NCBI GenBank assembly: GCA_963773685.1
Contig: CAVZBY010000002.1
Location: 289,464-353,463, forward strand
Source of the DNA: JALHVH01 sp963773685
GTDB taxonomy: Bacteria; Acidobacteriota; Aminicenantia; Aminicenantales; Saccharicenantaceae
Reading direction: 5' to 3'
DNA length: 64,000 nucleotides
Of this stretch, positions 48,788-58,046 are shown in pieces; the stretch's first letter is position 1; each line of letters starts with the position of its first letter. The position numbers and the translations under genes were made by a program. The notes beneath the pieces are model-generated. The model was not told the origin of the DNA. It searched no databases and saw only the letters and a program-made list of their open reading frames with translations.

Positions 48788-49420
48788 GTGAACAAAATGG
48801 TAAACAGAATAAGAAAAGAGCTGACGCAAAGGCAGGACGGGGTCCTCAAGGCCATAGAGGGCTTCGTCCTGGAGCACGGGTACGCGCCGACGGTCCGGGA
48901 GCTGGCCAGGCTCCTCGGCATTCCCAACCCCTCGGCCGCCTTCAAGCACATGACGAGCCTGGAGAAGAAGGGCTACCTCCGGCGCGAGGGCGGGGAGCTG
49001 CGCCTGGCCGGCCTGCCGACGGTGGGGGAGAACCAGGTCCGGGTGCCGGTCGCCGGGCTCGTGCCCGCCGGCCCGCCGACCGAGTCCTTCGACGTCTCGG
49101 CGGGCGAGGCCATGGACATCCCGGCCTGGATGGTGGGGAAGAAGCGCGGCAACGTCTTCCTCATCCGGGTCGCCGGCAAGAGCATGATCGACGCCTGCAT
49201 CGACGACGGCGACCACGTCCTGCTCGAGCGGACCGCCGCCGTGAACTCCGGCGAGATGGTCGTCGCCCTCCTCGAGGACGGCTCGGTCACCCTGAAACGG
49301 CTGAAGAAGGACGACGGGAAGGTCTTCCTCATGCCCGAGAACCCGGCTTTCGCCCCGATCGAGGTCACCGCCGGCGGCAAGGTCCTCGGCCGCGTCATCG
49401 GGGTGCTGAGAAAATACTGA
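48788..49420 (+). CDS. lexA: LexA-type SOS repressor
   Basis: 210 residues. Winged-helix DNA-binding domain at ~8-70 ('LTQRQDGVLKAIEGFVLEHG', 'PTVRELARLLGIPNPSAAFK'). Self-cleavage site Ala-Gly in 'VRVPVAGLVPAGPP'. S24 peptidase domain with catalytic Ser in 'VAGKSMIDACIDDGD' and Lys in 'EDGSVTLKRLKKDD'. RecA-DNA filaments trigger cleavage and de-repression. It lies directly before a Y-family polymerase and a DnaE2-like gene, so this repressor probably controls its own mutagenesis cassette. GTG at 48788 lies 7 nt after the -10 box (leaderless); ATG at 48797, with AGGTGA ahead, is the alternative. Confidence 0.9.
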   Translation: MNKMVNRIRKELTQRQDGVLKAIEGFVLEHGYAPTVRELARLLGIPNPSAAFKHMTSLEKKGYLRREGGELRLAGLPTVGENQVRVPVAGLVPAGPPTESFDVSAGEAMDIPAWMVGKKRGNVFLIRVAGKSMIDACIDDGDHVLLERTAAVNSGEMVVALLEDGSVTLKRLKKDDGKVFLMPENPAFAPIEVTAGGKVLGRVIGVLRKY

Positions 49421-49424
49421 AGCC

Positions 49425-50648
49425 ATGGAACGCCGCTACATCGTCCACGTCGACATCGACGCGTTCTTCGCGGCCGTCGAGGTCCTCCTCGACCCGTCGC
49501 TCAAGGGCAAGCCGGTCATCGTCGGCGGCCTGCCCCACGAGCGCGGCGTGGCCTCGACCTGCTCCTACGAGGCGCGCACGTACGGCGTCCGCTCCGGCAT
49601 GCCCCTCCGCAAGTGCCACCAGCTCTGCCCGCAGGGCGTCTTCGTCCGCGGCAACTACCAGGTCTACGAGGCGTTCTCCGAGAAGTTCTTCAACGTCCTC
49701 CACGACTACACGCCCGACGTCGAGGAGGCGTCCCTCGACGAGGCCTACCTCGACCTGACCCGCTGCCGGCCGCTCTATCCCTCGTTCCCCGAGGCGGCCC
49801 GGGACATGAAGCGGCGGGTGGAGAAGGAGCTGGGCATCACGGTCTCGGTGGGCGCCGCCCGGAACAAGGTCATGGCCAAGCTGGCGACCCGGATGGCCAA
49901 GCCGGCCGGGTTCTTCGAGGTCCCCGAGGGCGGGGAGGAGGACTTCCTCCGCGGCCTGGACATCTCGGACCTCCCCGGCATCGGCCCCAAGGCCCAGGTC
50001 GTCCTGCGGATGCTCAACATCCAGAGGATCGGCGACCTCTGGGGCCTGCCGCGGCCGACCCTGCGCTCGCTCTTCGGGCTGGGCGGCGAGGAGATCTACC
50101 TCCAGGCGCGCGGCATCGACGCCCGGCCCGTCGCCGGCCGCGAAGGGCCGAAGTCCGTCTCGCGCGAGACGACCTTCCTCCAGGACCTCTGGGACGAGCG
50201 CCTGCTCCTGGCCCACCTGGCCTATCTCTGCGACCGGCTGACCCTGGCCCTGCGCCGGGACGGGCTCTACGCCCACGTCATCGAGGTCAAGGCCCGCTAC
50301 TCGGACTTCAAGACCGAGATCAAGCGGCGCCTCGTCGTCATGCCGCTCCAGGAGATGGGGAAGATCTACAAGATCGCCGAGGAGCTGTTCCGGGAGCTCG
50401 TCGCCTCGTCGCGCCTGGCCCTGCGGCTCGTCGGGGTCAAGGCCTCCGAGCTGGTCAAGGCGCGCCCCCTGGCCCTGTTCGAGCCGTACTCGGAGCGCCC
50501 GGAGCGCCTGGGGAAGGCCATCGACCGCGTCCGCGGCAAGTACGGCTTCGGCTCCGTCCTGACCGTGCGGGAGCGGATGCTCGACGAGGTCTACGACTTC
50601 GAGCCGCGGCGGGGCTTCGTCCTCAAGACGGCCTCGCTGACCAAGTGA
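49425..50648 (+). CDS. dinB: Y-family DNA polymerase (Pol IV/DinB-like)
   Basis: A complete 407-residue protein. Palm motifs 'HVDIDAFFAAVEVLLDP' and 'EEASLDEAYLDLTRC' keep the catalytic carboxylates (DxD and SxDE). 'GGLPHERGVASTCSYEARTY' and 'YGVRSGMPLRKCHQLCP' are the finger region, 'SVGAARNKVMAKLATRMAKP' the thumb link, 'ISDLPGIGPKAQVVLRML' the HhH motif, then a little-finger domain. In other bacteria the partner of DnaE2 is ImuB, which lacks the catalytic acidic residues; here they are present. It starts 4 bp after lexA and ends 10 bp before the dnaE2-like gene, so the three form an operon. Confidence 0.92.
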   Translation: MERRYIVHVDIDAFFAAVEVLLDPSLKGKPVIVGGLPHERGVASTCSYEARTYGVRSGMPLRKCHQLCPQGVFVRGNYQVYEAFSEKFFNVLHDYTPDVEEASLDEAYLDLTRCRPLYPSFPEAARDMKRRVEKELGITVSVGAARNKVMAKLATRMAKPAGFFEVPEGGEEDFLRGLDISDLPGIGPKAQVVLRMLNIQRIGDLWGLPRPTLRSLFGLGGEEIYLQARGIDARPVAGREGPKSVSRETTFLQDLWDERLLLAHLAYLCDRLTLALRRDGLYAHVIEVKARYSDFKTEIKRRLVVMPLQEMGKIYKIAEELFRELVASSRLALRLVGVKASELVKARPLALFEPYSERPERLGKAIDRVRGKYGFGSVLTVRERMLDEVYDFEPRRGFVLKTASLTK

Positions 50649-50658
50649 GGCGCCGCCG

Positions 50659-53577
50659 ATGTTCGTCCCTCTGCGCATCCATTCCGTTTTCAGCAAGGGC
50701 CGGGGCGGGGCCACGGTCGCCGAGGCCGCGTCCTGGGCGGCGGAGCGGAGGCTTCCGGCGGCGGCCCTCGCGGACATCGGCAACGTCTACGGCTGGGGAA
50801 AGTGGAAGCGGGCGGCGTCGGGGACCGGGTTCAGGCCCCTCTTCGGCTGCGAGCTCGAGGTCGCCGGGGAGCGCTTCGTCTTCCTCGTGAAGGACCCGGA
50901 GGGCTACCGGAACCTGATGGAGATCTTCAACCGGAAGGAGGTCCGGAGCGCCGACGGGCTCGTCGCCATCCACGTCCCGGCCGGGCCGGGAGGCGCCGCG
51001 ATCGAGGGCGGGGACGCGAAGCGCGAGGCGAAGGGGGACGGCGGGAACAGCGCCGAAAGGCACGGGGGCCGGACGGACGGAGGCGCGCGAAACCGGCATC
51101 CTGGCCGAATTGCGGGACAAGATGCCCGCCGGCGACCTCTACCTCGGCTGTGAGTTCTCCAATTTCCGGAGGGCGGCCGGACATGAGGGCGGGGGAGGGG
51201 CCGGCCTCCGGCCTGCCTCTCGTCTGGGCCAACCCCCTCAAGTTCGTCGGGAGCCCGGACCGTCTCATCCTCCTCCACGCCATCGCGAAGAAGGTCCCGT
51301 TCCCCCCGGAAAAGGAGAAGCTCGCCGGCCGCGTCGGCGTCTTCGGCCCGGGCCAGGAGGCGGTGGCGCTCAAGAGGTTCGGGACGGAGGCGAAGGAGGC
51401 CCTCGGCGCGCACGTTCGAGGTCGCCGAAAAGTGCGCCTTCGCCTTCGAGGACATCGTGCCGCCGCTCCCCGCCGGCCTCTTTCCCAAGACCCTGCGCGA
51501 GACGGTCATGGCGCGGCTCACCGCGGCCAAGGACCTCTCCTGGAAGGAGCGCCAGCGGGCCCGCCGCGAGCTCGCGGTCATCGAGAGCTCGGGCTTCGGG
51601 CCGTACTTCCTCATCGTCCACGACGTCGTCGAGTTCGCCCGCCGCCGCGGCATCCTCCACAACCTGCGCGGCTCCGGGGCGTCGTCCTACCTGGCCTGGC
51701 TCCTCGGCGTCTCCCACGTCAACCCCGTCGTGTTCGACCTCTATTTCGAGAGGTTCCTCAACAGGGGCCGGCCCGACCCTCCGGACATCGACATCGACTT
51801 CGACTCGCGGCGGCGCGACGAGGTCATGGCCTACGTCCTCGAGCGGTACGGCCGCGGCGGGACGGGGGCGGCCTTCGTCTGCAGCCTGAAGAACTTCGGG
51901 GCCCGCTCCGCCCTCTACGAGACCGCCCGGGCCTTCGGCGTCCCGCCCGACGAGGCGCGCGGCATGGCCAAGCGCGTGCCGTTCTTCGCCGAGCCGGATT
52001 ACCTGCGGACGGCCGCGCCCGCCCCGGGCTTCCTCGACGTCTGGAAGCTCGCCGCCGAGCTGGACGGCGTCCACGCCGAGATCTCGCTCCACGTCGGCGG
52101 GGTCATCCTGACGCCCGCGCCGGTCGAGCGCTACCTCCCGCTCGAGGAGTCGGCCAAGGGGCTCCTCATGTGCCAGTACGACAAGAACGTCGTCGAGGAC
52201 CTCCGGCTCATCAAGCTCGACCTCCTCTCGGTCCGGGGGCTGGCCGCCATCTCGGAGACGAAGGAGGCGCTCGGCATCCGGAGCATCCCGCCGGGCGACG
52301 CCGCGGCCTACCGGATGCTCGGGGAGGCGCGGGCCATCGGCTGTTTCCAGGTCGAGAGCCCGGCCATGACGAACCTCCTCCGCCGGATGAAGCCGAAGGA
52401 CGTCTTCGAGCTGACCCAGGCCCTGGCCCTCGTCCGGCCGGGGCCGACCGAAAGCGGCATGAAGGAGGCCCTGCTCCGGGCCCGCGAGGGGAGGCCCGCG
52501 GCGCGCGACCCGTTCCTCGAGAAGCTCCTGCCCGAGACGGGCGGCATCCTTCTCTACGAGGAGCAGGTCATGCAGATCGCCGAGCGGGTGGCCGGCATGC
52601 CGCCCGAGGACGGCGACCTCCTCCGGCGGAGCTTCCGAAAGAAGGGCGGCGACCCGGACCTCCGGGGACGCTTCTTCCGCGAGGCGAAGGAGCGCGGCTA
52701 CGCGGAGGGCGAGGTGGACAAGCTCTGGAAGACCATGGAGAAATTCTCCTCCTACGCCTTCAACAAGGCCCACAGCGCCTCCTACGCCGCCATGGCCTAC
52801 CAGGCCGCTTACCTCAAGGCCCACCACACCGTGCCCTACCTCGCGGCCGTGCTCAACGCCGGCGGCGGCTATTACGACCTCGAGGAATACGTCGAGGAGG
52901 CCAAGCGGCAGGGGATCGCGATCCTCGGGCCGGACGCGAACCGGAGCGGCCGCGGCTTCGCGGTCGAGGGCGGGGCCATCCGCGTCGGCTTCGGGTCCAT
53001 CAAGGGGCTGGGGCTCAAGGCCGTCGCGAAGGTCCTCGAGGAGCGGGCGGAGGGCGGGGAGTTCCCGTCGGTCGAGGACTTCCTTCGGCGCGTGCCCCTG
53101 GCCAAGAGCGAGCTCCTGGCGCTCATCCGGGCCGGCGTCTTCGACGGGCTCGAGCCGCGCCGGACGCGCCAGGTCCTGCGCTACTTCCAGGGGCTCGAGG
53201 ACATGGACCGGGTGGCGGACATCGACGCCTCGGAGAAGGAGCGGATGCTCTACGAATCGCTCGGCTTCAGCCCGGCGGGCGATCCGCTCGCCCTCTACGG
53301 CGGGAAGCGGCCGCCGCTCCGCATCCGGGACCTCAAGGCCCGGGCCGGGACGGTCGTCGAGCTCGTGGTGCGGGTGGTGGACGCCCGGCAGATCCCGCTC
53401 AAGGGCGGGAGCCGGTATTTCTTCCTGTTCGAGGACGAGACGGGGCTCCTCGAGGGCATCGGGGAGACGAGAGGCCTGACCTTCGGCACGCCTCCCGTCT
53501 GTTGCCTGAGAGGCGAAGTGCGCAACGGCGGCGGCGCCGTCAAGATCCACAACTGCAGTTTTCTGAGGACGTTCTGA
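50659..53577 (+). CDS. dnaE2: DnaE2-like C-family DNA polymerase alpha subunit (three frameshifts)
   Basis: About 972 residues. The PHP domain at the N terminus is degenerate: 'LRIHSVFSKGRGGATVAEAA' lacks the HxH metal pair. Breaks lie near 51080, 51175 and 51412. From ~51415 the frame is open for 2.1 kb: 'RELAVIESSGFGPYFLIVHD', 'LHNLRGSGASSYLAWLLGV', catalytic 'PDPPDIDIDFDSRRRDEV' (PDxDxDF), 'LPETGGILLYEEQVMQIAER', 'FSSYAFNKAHSASYAAMAYQ', helix-hairpin-helix 'VGFGSIKGLGLKAV' and an OB-fold end. Size and the poor PHP domain fit the error-prone DnaE2 class (~1000-1080 residues) rather than replicative DnaE (~1160). In a LexA-led operon with a Y-family polymerase it would carry out translesion synthesis after DNA damage. 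Confidence 0.88.
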
Positions 53578-53585
53578 TAGTAGAG

Positions 53586-53623
53586 CGAGACAAGCGGGAC
53601 GAGCGAGACAGGCGAGACAAGAG
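53586..53623. repeat. short GCGAGACA-type tandem repeat
   Basis: Four degenerate 8-9 bp units (GCGAGACAA, GCGGGACGA, GCGAGACAG, GCGAGACAA) directly after the dnaE2 stop. Low-complexity; no function apparent. Confidence 0.55.
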
Positions 53624-53705
53624 GCTCGATGAAGAATGTTTCCGTAAGAGTGAAATGCGACAAGGAGATGATGCTGAGCGGGATAGGCGGCACGGGACGG
53701 AACTG

Positions 53706-53730
53706 TAGCCGCAGGCTTTAGCCTGCGCTT
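53706..53730. repeat. REP-like hairpin GTAGCCGCAGGC-TTTA-GCCTGCG
   Basis: CGCAGGC (53710-53716) and GCCTGCG (53721-53727) form a perfect 7-bp stem with loop TTTA. This 'GTAGC-GCAGGCT..AGCCTGC' type is a widely dispersed intergenic repeat in environmental bacteria. It sits 34 bp before the HicB-like gene. Confidence 0.6.
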
Positions 53731-53760
53731 TGAATCCGGATATCCGATGGAGGAAAGCCG

Positions 53761-53985
53761 ATGAAACGATACAAGTTCTCGGTGGTGGTGGAGAGGGAGC
53801 AAGGGGGATTCTATGCCTCGTGTCCGGCCCTGCCCGGGTGCTACACGACCGGGAAGAGCCGCGGAGAGGTCATGCGGGCCATACGGGAGGCCATCCGGGT
53901 CCATATCGAGGACAGGATGGGCGACAATGAATGCGTCCCCCAGCCGGAGCCGGTCATCTTCACCCGGCTCGAGGTCGTGCTTTAG
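53761..53985 (+). CDS. HicB-like antitoxin-family protein
   Basis: 74 residues with the HicB partial-RNase-H-like fold: 'YKFSVVVEREQGGFYASCPA', 'LPGCYTTGKSRGEVMRAIRE' (the usual 'LPGCxTxGxTxEEAxxNixE' signature), 'EAIRVHIEDRMGD', 'PVIFTRLEVVL'. GGAGGAAAG precedes the ATG. HicB normally neutralises the RNase HicA encoded beside it, but no HicA is visible on either side, so it is a solitary HicB. It lacks a C-terminal DNA-binding domain. Its stop overlaps by 4 bp that of the convergent GNAT gene. Confidence 0.82.
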   Translation: MKRYKFSVVVEREQGGFYASCPALPGCYTTGKSRGEVMRAIREAIRVHIEDRMGDNECVPQPEPVIFTRLEVVL

Positions 53986-54776
53986 GCTCCGGCTCTCTTC
54001 ACCCGGCGGGCGATCCGCTTGCGGATCTTCTCATAAGAGGGCGGGGGGCCGGTCCGGAGGGGCTTCCCGTCTATGAACAGCGCGTCCGAGACGCCCCATT
54101 CGAGGAAGGTTTCGCGGTCGAAGGTGTCGACGGCGCGGAAGTCCACCCGATCGCCGAATTCGGCGGCGGCGCGCTTCGCCCGCTCGAAGGTCATGTTCAT
54201 GGCCGGACACCATCCGTTGAGGAACGCCGTCACGTTCACCTTTCCCTCGCCCGGCTCCGGCCGCTTCTTCTCCCGGATCCATTTCGGCGCGACGGCGTCG
54301 TCCCGGAAGGGCTTCCAGAGGAGGACCTGCATGCCCATGCTGTCCGCTTTCTTATAGCCGTGCTTCCGGAACCAGGAAGCCCTCATGAAAACGGGGAGAG
54401 CCATCCCCCAAGCGGCGATTCCCGCCGCCCCGAGGGCCCGGGCATCGTTTTCGGCGGCTTCGAGGAGGGCCTTTCCCATGCCTTTCTTCCGGAAATCGCC
54501 GCGGCCTTCCTTATGGCCATGGACCCAGATGCAATTGACGAAATACAGGTCACGGCCTTCGACGAAAGAAAGTTCGACCGGCAGGTATTGGATCATCCCG
54601 CCGATCGTCCCGGCGTCGTCGAGGGCGAGCTTGACCCTCAGGCCCCTGTCCTTCATCCTCTCGTACCAGGCCCGCTTGTGGCCTCCGGCCTCCCGGATTT
54701 CGGGGGACCAGTCTTCGAGGCAGAGGCAATAGGGCTCCACGTCCTCCTGCCGCAGGTCGATGATGCGTATGCTCAG
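53982..54776 (-). CDS. GNAT acetyltransferase with C-terminal YoaP-like domain, CTG start
   Basis: About 264 residues. The N-terminal half is a GNAT domain ('EDVEPYCLCLEDWSPEIREA', 'MIQYLPVELSFVEGRDLYFV', acetyl-CoA loop 'DFRKKGMGKALLEAAENDAR'). The C-terminal ~85 residues ('KVNVTAFLNGWCPAMNMTFE', 'RTGPPPSYEKIRKRIARRVK') are a thioredoxin-like YoaP-type extension with a single Cys. No ATG, GTG or TTG exists at the N terminus. A perfect AAGGAGGT lies 6 nt before CTG at 54776, which is therefore the probable start, unless an error removed an ATG. The decarboxylase stop overlaps this start by 4 bp, so they are co-translated. Confidence 0.75.
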   Translation of the reverse strand: MSIRIIDLRQEDVEPYCLCLEDWSPEIREAGGHKRAWYERMKDRGLRVKLALDDAGTIGGMIQYLPVELSFVEGRDLYFVNCIWVHGHKEGRGDFRKKGMGKALLEAAENDARALGAAGIAAWGMALPVFMRASWFRKHGYKKADSMGMQVLLWKPFRDDAVAPKWIREKKRPEPGEGKVNVTAFLNGWCPAMNMTFERAKRAAAEFGDRVDFRAVDTFDRETFLEWGVSDALFIDGKPLRTGPPPSYEKIRKRIARRVKRAGA

Positions 54777-56018
54777 ACCAGGACCTCCTTGGGGATGTCC
54801 CGCAGGTTGAAGTTCGAGGCCATGCTCCGGCAGTAGGCGCCGGCGCACAGGACGGCCAGGAGCCCGCCCTTCTTCGGCAGGGGCAAGAGCCTTTCCTTGC
54901 CGAAGACGTCGCCGGTCTCGCAGAGGTGGCCGGCCACGGTGATCCGGGGCCTTTTCGGCGCGTCGATCTCCAGGCAGTTGACGATCTCGTGGTTCGCCTG
55001 CATGTAGATCGCCGGGCGCGGCACCGTATTGAAGGTCCCGCCGTCGACGCAGGCGAAGAGATTGCCGTAGCTTTCCTTGACGTAGTTCACGCCCGAGGAG
55101 AAGGGCGCCGGCGTCGCCGACGAGGTATTTTCCGGGCTCGAAGGCCAGGGCCCTGACGTCCAGGCCGGCCTTCCCGACCTTTCCGCAAACGTAGCGGAAG
55201 TATTCGGCGACCGGAAAGAGGCTCTGGCTCTTGAAATACCTGGGGCCGAACCCGCCGCCGAAATCGAGGAACTCGAGCCGGAAGCCGAGGGCCCGGAGCT
55301 CGGAGGCCTTGCGGACCATGCGATCGACGGCCCGGCGGACCGTGGGGTAATCCTCGCGGACCCAGCCGGAGCCGAGATGCTGGTGCAGGCCGACGGGCGT
55401 GAACCCCAGCTTCCTGGCCCGCAGGAAGACGTCGATGACCTTTCGCTCCTCGACCCCGAACTTGATGGGCGTCCCGTCGGTGGACCGCTCGCCGGCGGTG
55501 ACGGCCTTGGGATTGAAGCCCCGTCCGATGCCGGGGTTCCAGCGTACGGAGACGCGGATCTTCCGGCCGCGGAAGCCGGCGTTCCGGACCTCGCGCATCA
55601 GCTCGAGCTGTTCGGCCGCGTCGATGTTGACCGTCAGGCCGGGAATGGCGAAGGCCTGGCGCAGATCGTCGGCGCTCACGCTCGTCCCGGTGTAAAGGAT
55701 ACGGCCGGCCGGGAAGCCCGCGGCCATGGCGGCCCGGACCTCGTTGGGCGAGACCGCGTCGATCCAGGACCCCGCCGCCCGCAGCGTCCTCAGGATGCCC
55801 GGGTTCGGATTGGCCTTCATCGCGTAGCAGATCCTCGTTTCGAGCGGCGTCAGGCCCTCCACCAGGTCCCTGAGCTCCTCGAAGCGCGCCCGGATCCTTC
55901 GTTTCCCGTAAACGTAGATAGGCGTGCCGTGCGCCTTGGCCAGCTCGGCGGCGTCGACGCCGCCAAGCGCGAGCCGGTTCTCCTTGACACCCGCGAATTC
56001 GTTTTCCCACCAGTGCAT
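54773..56018 (-). CDS. PLP-dependent decarboxylase, LysA-like (one frameshift)
   Basis: About 414 residues of the Orn/DAP/Arg decarboxylase 2 family. 'ETRICYAMKANPNPGILRTL' holds the PLP Lys, 'GLHQHLGSGWV' the His-Gly-Ser phosphate region, 'LEFLDFGGGFGPRY' the Gly-rich loop, 'AFEPGKYLVGDAGALL' the EPGR-like motif. After a break near 55100, 'VAGHLCETGDVFGKERLLPL' holds the CxSGD-like motif (Thr for Ser) and 'CAGAYCRSMASNFN' the GAY motif. Fit is best to diaminopimelate decarboxylase (last step of lysine synthesis), but Lys for Arg in EPGK and Thr in CETGD leave room for another substrate. It lies between DUF72 and GNAT genes, not lysine genes. Confidence 0.8.
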
Positions 56019-56019
56019 A

Positions 56020-56925
56020 TTATGATTCCTCGTTCTTCGAAAAGATCTTTCTGACCCTTCCGGATCCTCTTGAGGATCTCTTCGAGGGCCGGATACCGTT
56101 CGATGAGAAGCCCGGGGATCTCGAGCTTCTCGCCCGAGAGCATGTTCTTGATCTGCAGGGCGTTGGCCATGGCCTGGCCCCGGTAGTGGTTGTTGGTGAT
56201 GACGTAGATCTTGCCGCTCTTCTGCCCCAGCTGCTTGATGCGGTCGATCCATTCCTGGAGCTCGTCCTTGTCGTAGAGATAGTCGTACCGGTCGTCGCGC
56301 CCGGCTTCTGCCCGGAACCAATTCTTGTAATTCCGACCGTGGAGGCGGACATAGGCGAAGTCGGGATTCGTGCTCACGGCGGAGGGCTTGATGGAATTCT
56401 TAAACACCGGCTGGTCGATGTTGCAGAAGGCGACCTTGTGGTCCTCGAGGAACCGGCGGAACTCCGGCGTGTCCCAGGAGGCGTGGCGGACCTCGAGGGC
56501 GAGCGGATACTCGGCGAACAAGCGCGAAGAGCCGGGCCAGGTGGTCCCGGTTCTCGGCCGTGTTGAGGTACGACCAGGGAAATTGGACGAGGACGGCGGC
56601 CAGGCGCTCCCGGAGCCTCAGGGGATCGATGCCGGCCCGGAAGTCGTCGACGTCCTTCTGCCCGAAGGCGTCCCGCTTGTGGGTGAAGACCTGATGAGAG
56701 CTTGACCGCGAAGAGGAAATTCGGAAAGGCCTCGACCTTCCTCAGCCAGGACAGGGCCATGGACGCCGACGCGGGCCGATAGAACGTGCTGTTGACCTCG
56801 ACGATGTCGAGGAGCCCGGCCAGGAACGGGAGGGGGTGGAAGCCCCGGGGCTTCTGCGGCGGATAGACGATCCCTTCCCAGTCCTCATAGCTCCAGCCGG
56901 CCGTGCCCACATAGTAAGTCGCCAT
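56020..56925 (-). CDS. DUF72 family protein (several frameshifts)
   Basis: About 300 residues. N terminus 'TYYVGTAGWSYEDWEGIVYP' is the DUF72 signature, followed by 'LLDIVEVNSTFYRPASASMA' and 'VEAFPNFLFAVKLS'. After breaks near 56695 and 56525 it continues 'YPLALEVRHASWDTPEFRRF', 'AYVRLHGRNYKNWFRAEAGR' and 'GKIYVITNNHYRGQAMANAL'. The last residues shift near 56055 to 'RKIFSKNEES'. DUF72 proteins have a TIM-barrel-like fold and no proven activity; many lie near DNA-repair genes. The ATG at 56925 lies 8 nt after the -10 box. The decarboxylase begins 2 bp after its stop. Confidence 0.85.
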
Positions 56926-56933
56926 GGAAGGGC

Positions 56934-56962
56934 ATTTTAAGACAATCCCCGCCCTTGCACAA
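56934..56962 (-). promoter_or_regulatory. sigma-70 promoter for DUF72-decarboxylase-GNAT operon
   Basis: Minus strand: TTGTGC (56962-56957), 17 bp, TAAAAT (56939-56934), then 8 nt to the ATG at 56925: a leaderless arrangement. Confidence 0.6.
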
Positions 56963-56993
56963 GGCCGGCCGTCGGGAATGCGGATCACCGAGG

Positions 56994-57022
56994 TTGATTT
57001 TCCCGCGGCCGCCGCATAGACT
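56994..57022 (+). promoter_or_regulatory. sigma-70 promoter for the threonine dehydratase-like gene
   Basis: TTGATT (56994-56999), 17 bp, TAGACT (57017-57022), 29 bp before the ATG at 57052. A GGAAGGAAGGGAG site lies between. Confidence 0.6.
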
Positions 57023-57051
57023 GGGAGACCGGAAGGAAGGGAGCCGAAACG

Positions 57052-58019
57052 ATGAGCATCGAATTTCCCGAACGACGTCCTCACGGCGTATGCCCGGATC
57101 CGCAAGGATATCCGACGCACGCCTCTCGAACCCTCGGACGAGCTCGGCCGGGCGACGGGAGCCCGGGTCCTCATCAAGTGGGAGAGCGACCAGATCACGG
57201 GCTCCTTCAAGCTGCGCGGTGCGCTCAACAAGCTGCGCTCGCTTTCGGCCGAAGAACGGTCTCGCGGAGTCGTCTCCGCGTCCACGGGGAATCATGGTCT
57301 GGCCATCTCCCACGCCGCCCGGCTCGAGGGGATCGAGCTGACGCTGTTCCTGCCCCGGACCGCCGCGGCCGTCAAGCGGGCCAAGATCGAGGCCCTCGGG
57401 GTCGATATCCGGACCTTCGGGGACGATTGCGGCGAGACCGAGGTCCATGCCAGGCAATACGCCGAGGGGGCGGCGAAGGTCTTCGTTTCCCCGTATAACG
57501 ATCCCTCTATCATCGCAGGCCAGGGCACGATCGGCATTGAAGTGCTGGAGGACATCCCGGGTGTGAACGACGTCCTCGTGGCCATCGGAGGAGGAGGACT
57601 CATCGCCGGGATCGCCGGCTATCTCAAGGCCGTGAGCCCGGGCACGAGGATCATCGGCGTGGAGCCGGATACGTCGGCGTTCATGAAGGCCTCCGTCGAA
57701 GCCGGGCACCTGGTCGGTTTTCGCCGAGCGACCCGACCGTCGCCGATGCCGTGGCCGGAGGGATCGAGCCCGGCTCGATCACTTTCCCCCTATGCCGGGA
57801 CCTGGTCGATGACTACCTCACGGTCTCCGAGTCCGCCATCGTCGGGGCGATGGCGGCCATCCGGCTTCCTGCGGCAAGCGCATCGAGGGTGCCGCCGCCC
57901 TTCCGGTCGCGGCCCTCCTCTGCGAGCCGGGGCGCTTTCGAGGCCGCACGGTCGTCTGTATCGCGAGCGGAGGCAATATCGATCCGGCGAGGTTCGATGC
58001 CCTCGTCGACGGAGCTTGA
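57052..58019 (+). CDS. threonine/serine dehydratase family PLP enzyme (three frameshifts)
   Basis: About 321 residues of the tryptophan-synthase-beta-like PLP fold. After a break near 57070 the N terminus reads 'AYARIRKDIRRTPLEPSDEL'. 'SDQITGSFKLRGALNKLRSL' holds the PLP Lys. 'VVSASTGNHGLAISHAARLE' is the SxGNH loop. 'VLVAIGGGGLIAGIAGYLKA' is the Gly-rich phosphate cup. Breaks near 57718 and 57870 separate 'DAVAGGIEPGSITFPLCRDL' and 'GRTVVCIASGGNIDPARFDA'. There is no ACT domain, so it is the short catabolic type (TdcB-like, ~320-330 residues) acting on threonine or serine. Serine racemase is an alternative within this family. Confidence 0.85.
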
Positions 58020-58046
58020 TCGGCGCCCCTTTCCGAAGGGGGGTGG

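Noticed and set aside
53586..53623. CRISPR-like short repeat array
   Set aside because: Units are only 8-9 bp, adjoining, without spacers, and no cas gene is near.
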